Positions 11,714 through 21,996 of a DNA stretch of 64,000 nt are shown here, piece after piece; positions within the stretch are counted from its first letter, which is position 1, and every line of letters starts with the position of its first letter. Both the position numbers and the translations under genes were made by a program. The notes below the pieces were generated by a model, which searched no databases, was not told the DNA's origin, and saw nothing but the letters and a program-made list of their open reading frames with translations. Source of the stretch: Gammaproteobacteria bacterium (GTDB taxonomy: Bacteria > Pseudomonadota > Gammaproteobacteria > HK1); contig JAJFJT010000014.1 in assembly GCA_021773795.1 (NCBI GenBank), forward strand, positions 1-64,000, in the 5' to 3' direction.

Positions 11714-12976
11714 ATGGCGAGAAACGCGTTTTACGCACAGTCCGGTGGGGTTACGGCGGTTATTAATGCATCAGCCTGCGGGGTTATTGAGACCGCACGC
11801 AAACACCCGGATATCATCAAAAATGTCTTTGCTGGCCGCAACGGCATCATCGGCGCACTGACGGAAGATCTTATCGATACCAGCAAAGAATCCGATGCTG
11901 ATATCGCCGCCCTGCGTCACACCCCTGCGGGCGCCTTCGGCTCCTGCCGCTACAAGCTCAAGGGGCTGGAAGACAGCCGCGCCGAGTACGAACGCCTGAT
12001 CGAAGTCTTCAAGGCCCATGACATCGGCTACCTGTTCTATAACGGTGGCGGCGATTCCCAGGACACCTCTCACAAGGTTTCTCAAATCGGCGAGAAGCTC
12101 GGTTACCCCATCACCTGCGTGGGCGTACCGAAAACCGTCGATAATGACCTCCCCGTTACTGACTGCTGCCCGGGCTTTGGCTCGGTAGCCAAGTACGTTG
12201 CCGTGTCCATCCGCGAGGCCTCCTTCGACGTCGCCTCCATGGCCAAAACCTCAACCAAGATCTTTGTCATGGAGGTGATGGGACGCCACGCTGGCTGGAT
12301 CGCCGCTGCTGGTGGATTGGCCGCCGAGAAAGAAGGCGATGCCCCGCACATCATCCTGTTCCCCGAGGTGGTTTTCGATCAGGAGAAATTCCTTGCCCGG
12401 GTGGATGAGACGGTCAAGGAATTCGGTTACTGCGCCATCGTGGTTTCCGAGGGCGCCCAGTATGCCGACGGTACCTTCCTCGCCGAGGCCGGTACTCGTG
12501 ATTCCTTTGGACACGCCCAGCTCGGTGGTGTCGCACCAGTGGTGGCGAAGATGGTCAAGGATGCTCTGGGCTATAAGTACCATTGGGCGGTCGCAGATTA
12601 TCTGCAGCGTTCCGCACGCCATATTGCCTCGGCAACCGATGTCGAGCAGGCCTATGCGCTGGGCAAAGCGGCTGTGGAACTGGCCGTTGCCGGCAAAAAT
12701 GCGGTTATGCCCACCATCGTCCGCACCGGTGAAAATCCCTACACTTGGGAGACCGGCAGCGCCAATCTAGCCGACATCGCCAACGTTGAAAAGATGATGC
12801 CGCCGGAGTTCATCAGCGAAGATGGTTATGGCATCACCGAGGCCTGTCGGGATTACCTGAGCCCCCTCATCCAGGGCGAGGACTATCCGCCTTTCAAGGA
12901 TGGCTTGCCGCAGTATGTGGAGCTGAAGAAGGTGGCGGTACCCAAGAAGCTCAACAAAGAGTTCATCGTGACCTAG
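11714..12976 (+). CDS. pfp: Pyrophosphate-dependent 6-phosphofructokinase
   Basis: The 420-residue enzyme interconverts fructose 6-phosphate and fructose 1,6-bisphosphate with PPi as phosphoryl donor. Donor choice is readable: GGGDS (111-115) has Asp where ATP enzymes have the second Gly of GGDGS, and PKTVDND (139-145) has Lys where ATP enzymes have Gly; both are hallmarks of the PPi type. MGRHAGW near 194 is also conserved. A GGAG ribosome site precedes the ATG. The gene is monocistronic with a strong terminator. Such enzymes are reversible and common in autotrophic and methanotrophic proteobacteria. Confidence 0.93.
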   Translation: MARNAFYAQSGGVTAVINASACGVIETARKHPDIIKNVFAGRNGIIGALTEDLIDTSKESDADIAALRHTPAGAFGSCRYKLKGLEDSRAEYERLIEVFKAHDIGYLFYNGGGDSQDTSHKVSQIGEKLGYPITCVGVPKTVDNDLPVTDCCPGFGSVAKYVAVSIREASFDVASMAKTSTKIFVMEVMGRHAGWIAAAGGLAAEKEGDAPHIILFPEVVFDQEKFLARVDETVKEFGYCAIVVSEGAQYADGTFLAEAGTRDSFGHAQLGGVAPVVAKMVKDALGYKYHWAVADYLQRSARHIASATDVEQAYALGKAAVELAVAGKNAVMPTIVRTGENPYTWETGSANLADIANVEKMMPPEFISEDGYGITEACRDYLSPLIQGEDYPPFKDGLPQYVELKKVAVPKKLNKEFIVT

Positions 12977-13000
12977 AGATCAACCGCGCTAACGAAAAAA

Positions 13001-13033
13001 ACCCCGCTATCTAGATAGCGGGGCTTTTTTTTG
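13001..13033. terminator. Bidirectional intrinsic terminator between pfp and rpoH
   Basis: The self-complementary CCCCGCTATCTAGATAGC continues to GGGG (13002-13023), is flanked by an A-run on the left (12995-13001) and is followed by eight or more T residues on the right. This gives a perfect stem with U-tracts on both strands, so it can stop pfp from the left and rpoH from the right. Confidence 0.92.
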
Positions 13034-13059
13034 CTCCCACTCAGGGGAGTAACAGAGTT

Positions 13060-13911
13060 CTAGTTTTCTAACAGACCACGCAGGTTGCCAAGGGCCTTCT
13101 TCTCTATCTGACGGATGCGTTCCGCCGAAATCCCGTACTCCGTGGCCAGCTCTCCCAGGGTCGTCTTATTCTCTCCCAACCAGCGGCGCGAGAGAATATC
13201 CCGACTACGCTCATCCAGAGTTTCCAATGCGGCATGCAAACGTTGCTGCGAACGCAAGGCCCAATCGGCATCTTCATGCTGACTCGCGGGGTCAAAACTA
13301 AGATCCCCCAGATAAGCTGACGGAGCTGCCGGCGCACCACTATCATCGTCCGCCGAATGGCCATCAAAGGCAGCATCGTGGGCGTACAGGCGTTTTTCCA
13401 TCTCCAGCACGGTCTCGGGCTTGACCCCGAGGTCACTGGCCACCCCTTCCACTTCTTCGCGGTTGAGCCAACCCAGGCGCTTCTTGCGGCGGCGTAGATT
13501 GAAAAACAGCTTGCGCTGCGCCTTGGTGGTGGCCACCTTGACGATACGCCAGTTACGCAGCACAAATTCGTGAATCTCGGCGCGAATCCAGTGCACCGCG
13601 AAAGAAACCAGGCGCACACCGAAATCGGGGTCAAAACGCTTGACCGCCTTCATCAAGCCGACGCTGCCTTCCTGAATGAGATCGGCATCGGCCAGGCCGT
13701 AACCACGATAACCACGCGCTACCCGCACCACAAAACGCAGGTGCGAGGTGACCAGCTGGCGGGCTGCCTCCAAATCATTATTACGGCGCAAACGTTTGGC
13801 CAGGGCACTCTCTTCCGACTCGCTAAGGAGCGGAAAGCGGCTCACGGCCTGCTGGTAGGCATCCAGATTCCCGATGGGAAGACTGAGAGATAGTTCCAGC
13901 GCGTTGGACAT
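13060..13911 (-). CDS. rpoH: RNA polymerase heat-shock sigma factor sigma-32
   Basis: The 283-residue sigma factor directs transcription of heat-shock genes. Region 2 is visible as [19 protein letters not shown] and [20 protein letters not shown], and region 4 as [20 protein letters not shown] near the C-terminus. The RpoH box area [17 protein letters not shown] near 132-148 matches the family. The order ftsY-ftsE-ftsX-rpoH is the conserved gammaproteobacterial one, but an 88-bp gap after ftsX holds its own promoter with a CIRCE operator. GAGGT serves as the ribosome site. Confidence 0.97.
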   Translation of the reverse strand: MSNALELSLSLPIGNLDAYQQAVSRFPLLSESEESALAKRLRRNNDLEAARQLVTSHLRFVVRVARGYRGYGLADADLIQEGSVGLMKAVKRFDPDFGVRLVSFAVHWIRAEIHEFVLRNWRIVKVATTKAQRKLFFNLRRRKKRLGWLNREEVEGVASDLGVKPETVLEMEKRLYAHDAAFDGHSADDDSGAPAAPSAYLGDLSFDPASQHEDADWALRSQQRLHAALETLDERSRDILSRRWLGENKTTLGELATEYGISAERIRQIEKKALGNLRGLLEN

Positions 13912-13942
13912 ACATTTACCTCAACTGACAGCTATGGGAGCG

Positions 13943-13972
13943 AGTTTAGCACTCGCTACATATGAGTGCCAA
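13943..13972 (-). promoter_or_regulatory. Candidate sigma-70 promoter with CIRCE (HrcA) operator upstream of rpoH
   Basis: Read toward rpoH, the sequence is TTGGCACTC, nine bases, GAGTGCTAA (13972-13946). This is 17 of 18 identities to the CIRCE consensus TTAGCACTC-N9-GAGTGCTAA bound by the heat-shock repressor HrcA. The same bases offer a -35 TTGGCA (13972-13967) and a -10 TAAACT (13948-13943) at 18-bp spacing, so a bound repressor would cover the promoter. The predicted transcript start is about 25 bp before the rpoH ATG. The operator match is seen directly; regulation is inferred, and hrcA is not in the window. Confidence 0.78.
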
Positions 13973-13999
13973 ACTCGCCACGGGTTCCGTGCCAGTGAG

Positions 14000-14968
14000 C
14001 TATCCGACTTCAATGCCCCGCAAATGCCTGCGTACCGCCAACCAGGAGCCCGCCAACCCCAGCAAGGCACCCATCAGACAGAGCACCAGACTCGCCCGTA
14101 GGCCGAGGGAGGCCAGCAGGAAATTTGCCTGATAGAGGGATGCCAGCTCTGCCAGCGGCCCACGCACCAACCACAGGCCACCCTCTACCAGCAGCCAGGC
14201 CATTAGCGCACCGAGCAGGCCGAAACAGAAACCGGTATAGAGAAAGGGGCGACGTATAAAGGCGTCGGTAGCGCCCACCAGCTGGATAATCTCGATTTCC
14301 GCGCGGCGATTCTCAATGCCGAGCCGAATGGTGTTGCCAACGATGAGCAACACACCGAGCGCCAGCAACGCCGCCAGCACCACTACCCCCCGTTTCAGAG
14401 TATGGATGATGGCGTGCAAACGCTGCAGCCATTCCAAATCAAACTGTGCCAGCTCCACCGCAGGCAGCCGACCCAGCTCCGCTACCAGTCCCTTGATGGC
14501 CTCCGGCTGTGCATAACGCAGCGTCGGCTCCACCAGCACCAGTGCGGGCAGGGGGTTTTCCTGCTCGAAGGCATTAAGGGCCTCAGCGAAACCGGAAAGC
14601 TGGCGATATTCCTCCAGTGCCTCGGCACGCGTAATGAGCTGAACGTGACGTAATTCCGATCGTTTATGCAGGCTTAGGGCAAAACGACTCGCCGCCTCAT
14701 CATCGATCTGGTCTTTGAGAAATAGCGAAATCTCTACCTTGCCATCCCAGTTCTGCCCCACCGCCTGGACGTTATCGAGGAATACATAAAGGCCGGCGGG
14801 CAGGGCCAGGGCGATACCGATGACCCCGGCGGTCATGGCTGTGCCCAAGGGGCTGCGGGTTAATTCTCCCAGCGCCGAAAACAAGGTTTGCAGGTGGCGT
14901 AGTAACCAGGCGCGTAACTGGAAGCGCGGGCCACGCTCGAAATGGGGCGTGGTGGCCTTAGCCCGCAT
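14000..14968 (-). CDS. ftsX: Cell division protein FtsX (ABC transporter-like permease)
   Basis: The 322-residue inner-membrane protein pairs with FtsE and activates septal amidases through its periplasmic loop. The first membrane helix (TAMTAGVIGIALALPAGLYV) is followed by an extracellular loop of about 100 residues (VEISLFLKDQ onward), then three helices in the FtsX permease domain (LAALLALGVLLIVGNTIRL; FGLLGALMAWLLVEGGLWL; LVLCLMGALLGLAGSWLAV). It lies 50 bp after ftsE. Behind it is the rpoH promoter. Confidence 0.95.
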   Translation of the reverse strand: MRAKATTPHFERGPRFQLRAWLLRHLQTLFSALGELTRSPLGTAMTAGVIGIALALPAGLYVFLDNVQAVGQNWDGKVEISLFLKDQIDDEAASRFALSLHKRSELRHVQLITRAEALEEYRQLSGFAEALNAFEQENPLPALVLVEPTLRYAQPEAIKGLVAELGRLPAVELAQFDLEWLQRLHAIIHTLKRGVVVLAALLALGVLLIVGNTIRLGIENRRAEIEIIQLVGATDAFIRRPFLYTGFCFGLLGALMAWLLVEGGLWLVRGPLAELASLYQANFLLASLGLRASLVLCLMGALLGLAGSWLAVRRHLRGIEVG

Positions 14969-15018
14969 GTCTCACCTGCACGTGTAATGATCGCGGACTA
15001 TTCTGTGAGAAATGCGGG

Positions 15019-15675
15019 CTAATCATCGACCAGGCAACCCTTGCTGAGTACCAGAGTGCGGGTGTTCATCCGCTGGATCAGCTCGATATCGTGGGTGGCG
15101 ATGAGCACCGTCACACCGAAGTTGCTGAAGCTACCGAATAACCCCATGATCTCCCGCGACAGTTCCGGGTCGAGATTTCCAGTGGGCTCGTCGGCCAGCA
15201 AAATAGGTGGCTTGTTGACCACCGCACGGGCGATACCCACACGCTGCTGCTCACCACCCGAGAGGGTAAGCGGATGGAGCCGCTCCTTGCCCAGCAATCC
15301 CACCTTGTCCAGAGCGGCCCGTACCCGCCGGGCGATTTCCTGATGGCGGGCCCCGGCGATCACCAGTGGCAGGGCGACGTTATCGAAAACGGTACGCTCC
15401 GGCAGCAGGCGGTGATCCTGGAAAACCAGACCAATATTGCGGCGGAAATACGGGATCTTGCGGTGCGCCAGTCGATTCAGGTTCTGACCACCGATGAGCA
15501 CCTGGCCCCGACTGGCACGCTCCACCAGAGCCACCAGACGCAACAGGGTGGTCTTGCCGGCACCGGAATGGCCCGTGAGAAAGGCCATCTCACCCGCCGC
15601 CAACCGAAAACTGACGTTGCGCAGGGCCTCGTGACCACTCTGGTAGCGCTTGCTGACCTGATCGAAATGAATCAC
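15019..15675 (-). CDS. ftsE: Cell division ATP-binding protein FtsE
   Basis: The 218-residue ABC ATPase shows Walker A GHSGAGKTTLLRL (about 35-47), signature LSGGEQQRVGIARA (about 139-152), Walker B ILLADEPTGNLD and the switch His in IATHDIELI. Together with FtsX it links the Z-ring to cell-wall hydrolysis at the septum. The start codon appears to be GTG (15675), the only start that retains MIHFDQVSKRY, the usual FtsE beginning. It follows ftsY by 21 bp. Confidence 0.95.
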   Translation of the reverse strand: MIHFDQVSKRYQSGHEALRNVSFRLAAGEMAFLTGHSGAGKTTLLRLVALVERASRGQVLIGGQNLNRLAHRKIPYFRRNIGLVFQDHRLLPERTVFDNVALPLVIAGARHQEIARRVRAALDKVGLLGKERLHPLTLSGGEQQRVGIARAVVNKPPILLADEPTGNLDPELSREIMGLFGSFSNFGVTVLIATHDIELIQRMNTRTLVLSKGCLVDD

Positions 15676-15696
15676 TGCAGCGGTTCTCGTCCCCGT

Positions 15697-16635
15697 TCAG
15701 TGCGCCAGTAAGGCATCAATAAATTCCTCGGCATCAAAGGGCCGTAAATCCTGCGGCTGCTCACCTACGCCGATGAAACGAATGGGCAGGCCCAACTTGT
15801 CAGCAATGGATAACACGATGCCTCCCTTGGCGGTGCCATCAAGCTTGGTCAGGGTAATACCACTGATCCCTACGGCGGCATGAAATTCGCGCGCCTGCGC
15901 CAGGGCATTCTGGCCAGTTCCCGCATCCAGCACCAGCATGGTCTCGTGGGGTGCCTCAGGGTCCAGCTTGCCCATCACCCGGCGGATTTTCTTGAGTTCT
16001 TCCATGAGGTTGGACTGGGTATGGAGACGACCCGCAGTATCCGCCAGCAGCACATCATAGTGTCGCGCTGTGGCAGATTGCAGGGCGTCATAAACCACCG
16101 AGGCAGAGTCGGCACCGGTGCCCTGAGCGACCACCGGAACTTGGTGGCGCTCACCCCACACCTGCAGTTGTTCCACCGCAGCAGCCCTGAAGGTATCCCC
16201 GGCAGCCAGCATGGGGCGCAGATTATCGTTCTGAAAACGCCGTGCGAGCTTGGCGATGGTGGTGGTTTTACCGGCACCGTTCACCCCCACCATGAGGATC
16301 ACAAAAGGCTTTTCCCGCACTGGAATCAGCAACGGCTGACTGACCGGTTCGAGAATCTTCAGCATACCGGCGCGCAGTGCCGCGAACACGTCTTCGGCCT
16401 CGCGCAAACGGCCACCGCCGGTTTGTTTTAACTCAGCGATGAGGCGTTCGGTAGCCTCTACCCCAACGTCTGCCGACAGCAGCAGGGTCTCTACCTCCTC
16501 CAGGGTCAATGCATCGAGACCGCGCTGGCCGGGAAAGAGCTCGCTGATGCCACGCACCAGAGCGCCACCGGTGCGTTGCAAGGCCTGGCGCATGCGCCCG
16601 AACAATGGCCGTTTTTCAGTCTTTTTCGCGCTCAC
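15697..16635 (-). CDS. ftsY: Signal recognition particle receptor FtsY
   Basis: The 312-residue SRP GTPase docks ribosome-SRP complexes to the membrane. The N-domain helices ([20 protein letters not shown]) lead into the G-domain with [18 protein letters not shown] (about 117-134), [11 protein letters not shown] and [13 protein letters not shown]. It lacks the long acidic A-domain of the E. coli protein, as in many relatives. It starts with GTG at 16635, preceded by a good AGGGG ribosome site 5 nt away. It heads the ftsYEX run, divergent from the M16 peptidase genes. Confidence 0.96.
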   Translation of the reverse strand: MSAKKTEKRPLFGRMRQALQRTGGALVRGISELFPGQRGLDALTLEEVETLLLSADVGVEATERLIAELKQTGGGRLREAEDVFAALRAGMLKILEPVSQPLLIPVREKPFVILMVGVNGAGKTTTIAKLARRFQNDNLRPMLAAGDTFRAAAVEQLQVWGERHQVPVVAQGTGADSASVVYDALQSATARHYDVLLADTAGRLHTQSNLMEELKKIRRVMGKLDPEAPHETMLVLDAGTGQNALAQAREFHAAVGISGITLTKLDGTAKGGIVLSIADKLGLPIRFIGVGEQPQDLRPFDAEEFIDALLAH

Positions 16636-16710
16636 CGCTGCCCCTTGATCTAGACGCCCGACACAAATCGGCTATGCTACCATCTTTGCCCCTTTTCACG
16701 CCCTACGACC

Positions 16711-18054
16711 ATGACCCGACTAGCCGCTTTCAGCATCCTCATTTCTCTCGCATTCGCCACCACTGCGGCGCCCAATGCGCCCCAGGCTTTTAAGCTCGAC
16801 AATGGCCTCACGCTGATCGTCCAGGAGGACCATCGTGCCCCGGTGGTAGTCTCGCAGCTATGGTACAAAACTGGCGCCAGCTACGAGCATGCGGGCATCA
16901 CCGGCATCTCTCATCTGCTCGAACACATGATGTTCAAGGGCACCAATAAGCACGGCCCTGGAGAATTCTCACGCCTCATCGCCCAAGAAGGTGGTCGCGA
17001 GAACGCCTTTACCGGTCGCGACTACACCGCCTATTTCCAGCGTCTGGAGAAGAGCCGCTTGGGCGTGGCTCTGGCACTGGAGGCCGACCGCATGCAATAC
17101 CTGCGTCTCGACGGGGCCGAGCTGGAAAAAGAGCGTCAGGTGGTGCTGGAGGAACGACGCCTGCGCACTGAGGACAACCCGCGCGCACTAACCAGCGAAG
17201 GCTTCTACGCCACCGCCTTTCAAACCAGCCCCTATCGCCATCCAATCATCGGCTGGCAGCAGGATATTCAGGCCATCGGCATCAACGATCTGCGTGCCTG
17301 GTATCAGCGCTGGTATGCACCGGATAATGCGGTGTTAGTCATCGCCGGCGACGTTGACACCAGCGCCATCCGAGCGCTGGCAGCCCATCATTTCGGCACC
17401 ATTCCCGCCACCACCACGGTGCCCGTGGTGACGCACGAGGAGGTGCCTCAGCGTGGCGCCAAGCGCCTGCAGGTGGCGGCACCTGCACGGCTACCCTATC
17501 TGCTGTTGGGTTACAAAAGCCCCTCGTTGAAAACCGCTGCAGAACCTTGGGAGGCCTATGCCCTGACCGTCCTGGCCAGCATCCTTGACGGTGACGACAG
17601 TAGCCGCCTGGCCCGTGAACTGGTGCGCGGCAGCGAAATCGCCGCCAGCGCCAGTGCCTCCTACTCTCTATACCAACGCCTTGATAGCCTGCTGGTGCTG
17701 AGTGCGATTCCCGCTCCCAGTATCGGTATGCCAGCACTTGAACAGGCCCTGCGAGCGCAAGTTGCCAGGCTGCGCAATGCATTGGTAAATGAGCGCGAAC
17801 TGGCGCGGATTAAAACCCAGGTGATCGCCAGCAATGTTTATGAGCGCGATTCCATCTTCTATCAGGCCATGCAACTGGGAATGCTGGAAACCGTGGGGCT
17901 CGGTTGGCAGCGGCGTGACGAATTTGTCGCTGGCATCAGCACCATCACCGCGGCCCAGGTACAGGCAGTAGCCCGAAAATACCTGCGCCCGGAATACGCC
18001 ACCGTGGCCGTGTTGAAACCACAGAAAATGGCTGGAAACCAACATGGAGAGTAA
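16711..18054 (+). CDS. M16 family zinc metallopeptidase, catalytic member
   Basis: The 447-residue exported peptidase begins with a signal peptide (about residues 1-20, cleavage near TTAAPNA). The inverted zinc motif HLLEH is at 68-72, and the downstream glutamate lies in EKERQVVLEERRLRTED. Two pitrilysin halves follow. A partner of similar size with no zinc motif comes next with an 11-bp overlap; such pairs usually act as a heterodimer in the periplasm. The substrate is unknown. Confidence 0.9.
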   Translation: MTRLAAFSILISLAFATTAAPNAPQAFKLDNGLTLIVQEDHRAPVVVSQLWYKTGASYEHAGITGISHLLEHMMFKGTNKHGPGEFSRLIAQEGGRENAFTGRDYTAYFQRLEKSRLGVALALEADRMQYLRLDGAELEKERQVVLEERRLRTEDNPRALTSEGFYATAFQTSPYRHPIIGWQQDIQAIGINDLRAWYQRWYAPDNAVLVIAGDVDTSAIRALAAHHFGTIPATTTVPVVTHEEVPQRGAKRLQVAAPARLPYLLLGYKSPSLKTAAEPWEAYALTVLASILDGDDSSRLARELVRGSEIAASASASYSLYQRLDSLLVLSAIPAPSIGMPALEQALRAQVARLRNALVNERELARIKTQVIASNVYERDSIFYQAMQLGMLETVGLGWQRRDEFVAGISTITAAQVQAVARKYLRPEYATVAVLKPQKMAGNQHGE

Positions 18055-19393
18055 ACGCAACGGTACTCCGACTGCCTGGCGCGCGCTTTTCATCACCAGT
18101 CTGTTATTGCTCTCGGGCACCGCACGCGCCTTGCCCACCATCGAGCACTGGCAAACCGCCCACGGGGCGCGCGTACTGTTCGTCGCTGCCCCAGAACTGC
18201 CGATGGTGGATCTCAGTGTGGTCTTCGATGCCGGCAGTGCCCGCGATGGTGACCGTCCGGGCACCGCCCGCTTTACCAATGCGCTGCTGATGGAAGGGGC
18301 TGGTGGCCTCGACAGTGATCGCATCGCCGAGCGCTTTTCAGAACTTGGGGCGCGGGTTTCCACCTGGTCTGAGCGTGATATGGCGGGACTGGACACCCGC
18401 ACGCTTAGTAATCCTGCGCAGCTGGAGGCCACCATTTCCCTGGTTTCGCTGATTCTGCAACGCCCCGATTTTCCACCACAGGCAGTGGCTCGGGTGCGCA
18501 AACAGATGCTCACCGCACTGGAAAATGACAAGCAATCCCCGGGCAGTCGTGGAAGCAAGGCCTTCTACCGCCAACTGTATGGGGCTCACCCTTACGGCTC
18601 ACCCCCCGGCGGTACCCCCGCAGCACTCGAACAGCTACAACGCGGTGATCTGGAAATCTTTCATGCCCGCTATTACAGCGCGGCTAACGCCTTGATCAGT
18701 ATCGTCGGCGACCTCTCACGTAGCGAGGCCGAGGCCCTGGCAGAGAAGCTGGCCAGCACCCTGCCCGCCAGTGCAGCAGCATCCACATTGACCCAAGTAC
18801 CGGAAGTAATTGAGGCCCAGGCGCAGCATATTTCACATCCTTCCAGCCAGGCCCATGTTTTGCTGGGGCAACGTGGCATGCGCCGTGGCGATCCGGACTA
18901 TTTTCCGCTTTATGTAGGCAACCATATTCTCGGCGGCAATGGCCTCAATTCACTAATCTCCAAAGAGGTGCGGGAAAAGCGCGGCCTCGCCTACAGCGCC
19001 TATAGCTATTTCCTTCCCATGCGAGTGGCCGGTCCCTTCCTGATCGGCCTGCAAACCCGCCATGGGCAGGAAAACAAGGCCATCGCGGTACTGATGAAAA
19101 CACTGCAAAACTTTGTCCGCAACGGACCTGATGAGGAGGCGTTGGAGGCGGCCAAACAGAATCTTATTGGTGGCTTTGCACTGCGCCTGGACAGCAATAA
19201 AAAGATCCTCGGTTACCTGCGCATGATCGGTTTCTATCGCCTACCGCTGGATTACCTCGCACGCTTTAGCCAAAACATCCGTGAATTGAGTGTGGAAAAG
19301 GTACGTGACGCCTTCCAGCGGCGGGTTCATCCAGAGCATCTGTTACAGATGGTGGTGGGCCCGGTGGGCAACGAACAGCCGAAGCAGCCCTGA
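18044..19393 (+). CDS. M16 family peptidase-like protein, non-catalytic partner
   Basis: The 449-residue protein has a signal peptide (LFITSLLLLSGTARA) and the M16 fold, but where the active partner has HLLEH this one reads RFTNALLMEGAGG, with no zinc ligands. It retains the partner-subunit region HILGGNGLNSLISKEVREKR GLAYS, cut here at a family-typical R/Y pair used for substrate binding. It overlaps the upstream gene by 11 bp and ends 3 bp before rsmD, so the genes are coupled. Confidence 0.88.
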   Translation: MESKRNGTPTAWRALFITSLLLLSGTARALPTIEHWQTAHGARVLFVAAPELPMVDLSVVFDAGSARDGDRPGTARFTNALLMEGAGGLDSDRIAERFSELGARVSTWSERDMAGLDTRTLSNPAQLEATISLVSLILQRPDFPPQAVARVRKQMLTALENDKQSPGSRGSKAFYRQLYGAHPYGSPPGGTPAALEQLQRGDLEIFHARYYSAANALISIVGDLSRSEAEALAEKLASTLPASAAASTLTQVPEVIEAQAQHISHPSSQAHVLLGQRGMRRGDPDYFPLYVGNHILGGNGLNSLISKEVREKRGLAYSAYSYFLPMRVAGPFLIGLQTRHGQENKAIAVLMKTLQNFVRNGPDEEALEAAKQNLIGGFALRLDSNKKILGYLRMIGFYRLPLDYLARFSQNIRELSVEKVRDAFQRRVHPEHLLQMVVGPVGNEQPKQP

Positions 19394-19396
19394 GCC

Positions 19397-20474
<1,078 letters not shown>

Positions 20475-20484
20475 GGACGCCTAG

Positions 20485-20742
<258 letters not shown>

Positions 20743-20749
20743 CGGATTC

Positions 20750-20778
20750 CTAGGAGCCTGTCGGATTTAGGACTGCTA
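20750..20778 (+). repeat. 3'-end repeat, copy 1 (at mutM stop)
   Basis: TAGGAGCCTGTCGGATTTAG, continuing GACTGCTA, matches copies at 39953, 40080 and 54849. The bases CTA at its right end are the mutM stop codon read on the other strand, so the repeat abuts or defines the end of that gene. Confidence 0.75.
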
Positions 20779-21591
20779 ATGTTGGCAGCCCGGACAATAA
20801 AAGGTCCCGCGCTGGGCAATCACACGACGACGCATGGTGGCCCCGCAGCGGGTACAGTCCTCGCCGGCACGCCCGTAGACTTGTAAGGATTGTTGAAAAT
20901 AGCCGGGGCGTCCCTGGCTATCGCGAAAATCCCGCAGCGTAGTACCACCAGCCTTGATGGCCTCAGCCAGCACCTCACGGATGACCTCTGCAAGGTGCCG
21001 ATAACGCGCCAATGCGATGCGGCGTGCCGCCCGCAAGGGATGAATGCCCGCTGCAAACAGCGCCTCGCAAGCATAGATATTGCCTACCCCCACCACCACC
21101 TGGCCATCCATAATCAGGGACTTAACCGGCCGTTGCTGGTGATGGCCAATATGATGCAGATAGTCACCATTAAAGCTCTCACTGAGTGGCTCGGGCCCGA
21201 GTGTACGCAACAGACGGTGTCTTTCCGGCGCCTCCCGTGTCCATAACACTGCACCGAAACGACGTGGATCCCGCAGCCGCAAGGACTGCCCACACGCAAG
21301 GAAGAATTCCACGTGATCGTGCTTTTCCAGCGCTGTATCCGTCGCCACCACCCGCAGGCTACCCGACATGCCGAGGTGAATCAGTACCGTGCCGCGGATG
21401 GTATCGAGTAACAGATACTTGGCCCGCCGGCGAACCTGGCAGATGTGTGCACCCGGTAGCTCTCGGACCAACTCGCCCGGCACTGGCCAGCGCAAGCGCC
21501 CATTGTGTACACGCACCGCCAACACCTCCTTGCCAGTCAACAGGGGTGCCAGGCCGCGGCGGGTAGTTTCAACTTCGGGTAATTCCGGCAT
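20776..21591 (-). CDS. mutM: Formamidopyrimidine-DNA glycosylase
   Basis: The 271-residue base-excision repair enzyme removes 8-oxoguanine and nicks the strand. It begins M-PELPEVETTRRGL with the catalytic Pro2/Glu3; GGTTLRDFRDSQGRPGYF precedes the C-terminal zinc finger CTRCGATMRR...FYCPGCQ. It is convergent with the ferredoxin gene. The last residue and stop lie at the edge of the short 3'-end repeat, but the protein is full length. Confidence 0.97.
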   Translation of the reverse strand: MPELPEVETTRRGLAPLLTGKEVLAVRVHNGRLRWPVPGELVRELPGAHICQVRRRAKYLLLDTIRGTVLIHLGMSGSLRVVATDTALEKHDHVEFFLACGQSLRLRDPRRFGAVLWTREAPERHRLLRTLGPEPLSESFNGDYLHHIGHHQQRPVKSLIMDGQVVVGVGNIYACEALFAAGIHPLRAARRIALARYRHLAEVIREVLAEAIKAGGTTLRDFRDSQGRPGYFQQSLQVYGRAGEDCTRCGATMRRRVIAQRGTFYCPGCQH

Positions 21592-21683
21592 CGGGGGATC
21601 ATAACGCCTCGATCAGCCGGATGGGGACTCCGATAAACGGATACCCCAACCTGCATTATCACGCCGTGAAACACAGTTAACCC

Positions 21684-21830
21684 GCGGGCCGTGCCCGCCG
21701 GATAGTGGCCGCCGAAAGGACAATTACAGGGATGATACAGCTGCATCTGTTCCCTGGATTACCTGCCCCGTATCGGGGTACGGGGCAGGCCCTGCTTGGG
21801 GGGAAACAAAACGGCGGGCACGGCCCGCCC
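21684..21830. repeat. Composite palindromic repeat (BIME-like)
   Basis: GCGGGCCGTGCCCGCCGG (21684-21701) recurs inverted as CGGCGGGCACGGCCCGCC (21812-21829). Between them an 11-bp perfect hairpin CCTGCCCCGTA/TACGGGGCAGG occupies 21762-21789. The group lies between mutM and the Avd-like fragment and ends right at that fragment's stop. Pairs of inverted palindromes of this kind are typical of REP/BIME units. Confidence 0.7.
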
Positions 21831-21836
21831 TACGCA

Positions 21837-21905
21837 TTACTGCTCGAAATTCACCGCCACATCCATCGCCTGCTTGTAGATGGGCAAATGCTCGTAACGC
21901 GCCAT
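21837..21905 (-). pseudogene. Avd-like fragment (diversity-generating retroelement accessory protein), truncated
   Basis: The ATG at 21905 opens a 22-codon frame beginning MARYEHLPIYKQAMDVAV and ending FEQ then TAA. The YEHLPIYKxAMDLAVxFE start is characteristic of Avd, the four-helix-bundle accessory protein of diversity-generating retroelements; a full Avd has about 110-130 residues. The frame breaks where the GGCGGGCACGGCCCGCC repeat begins, so the rest was lost or replaced. No reverse transcriptase or template repeat is present. It lies downstream of a DUF1566 gene on the same strand, as avd lies downstream of target genes. Identity rests on a short peptide. Confidence 0.55.
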
Positions 21906-21996
21906 AATGGAAAAATACCGCCGGCGCTTTTGCTTCCCCGGCTCAACCCCCTCAAAAGAGCCAAATCCCTCGAATCACCTTTGGCCATGAACGGCC

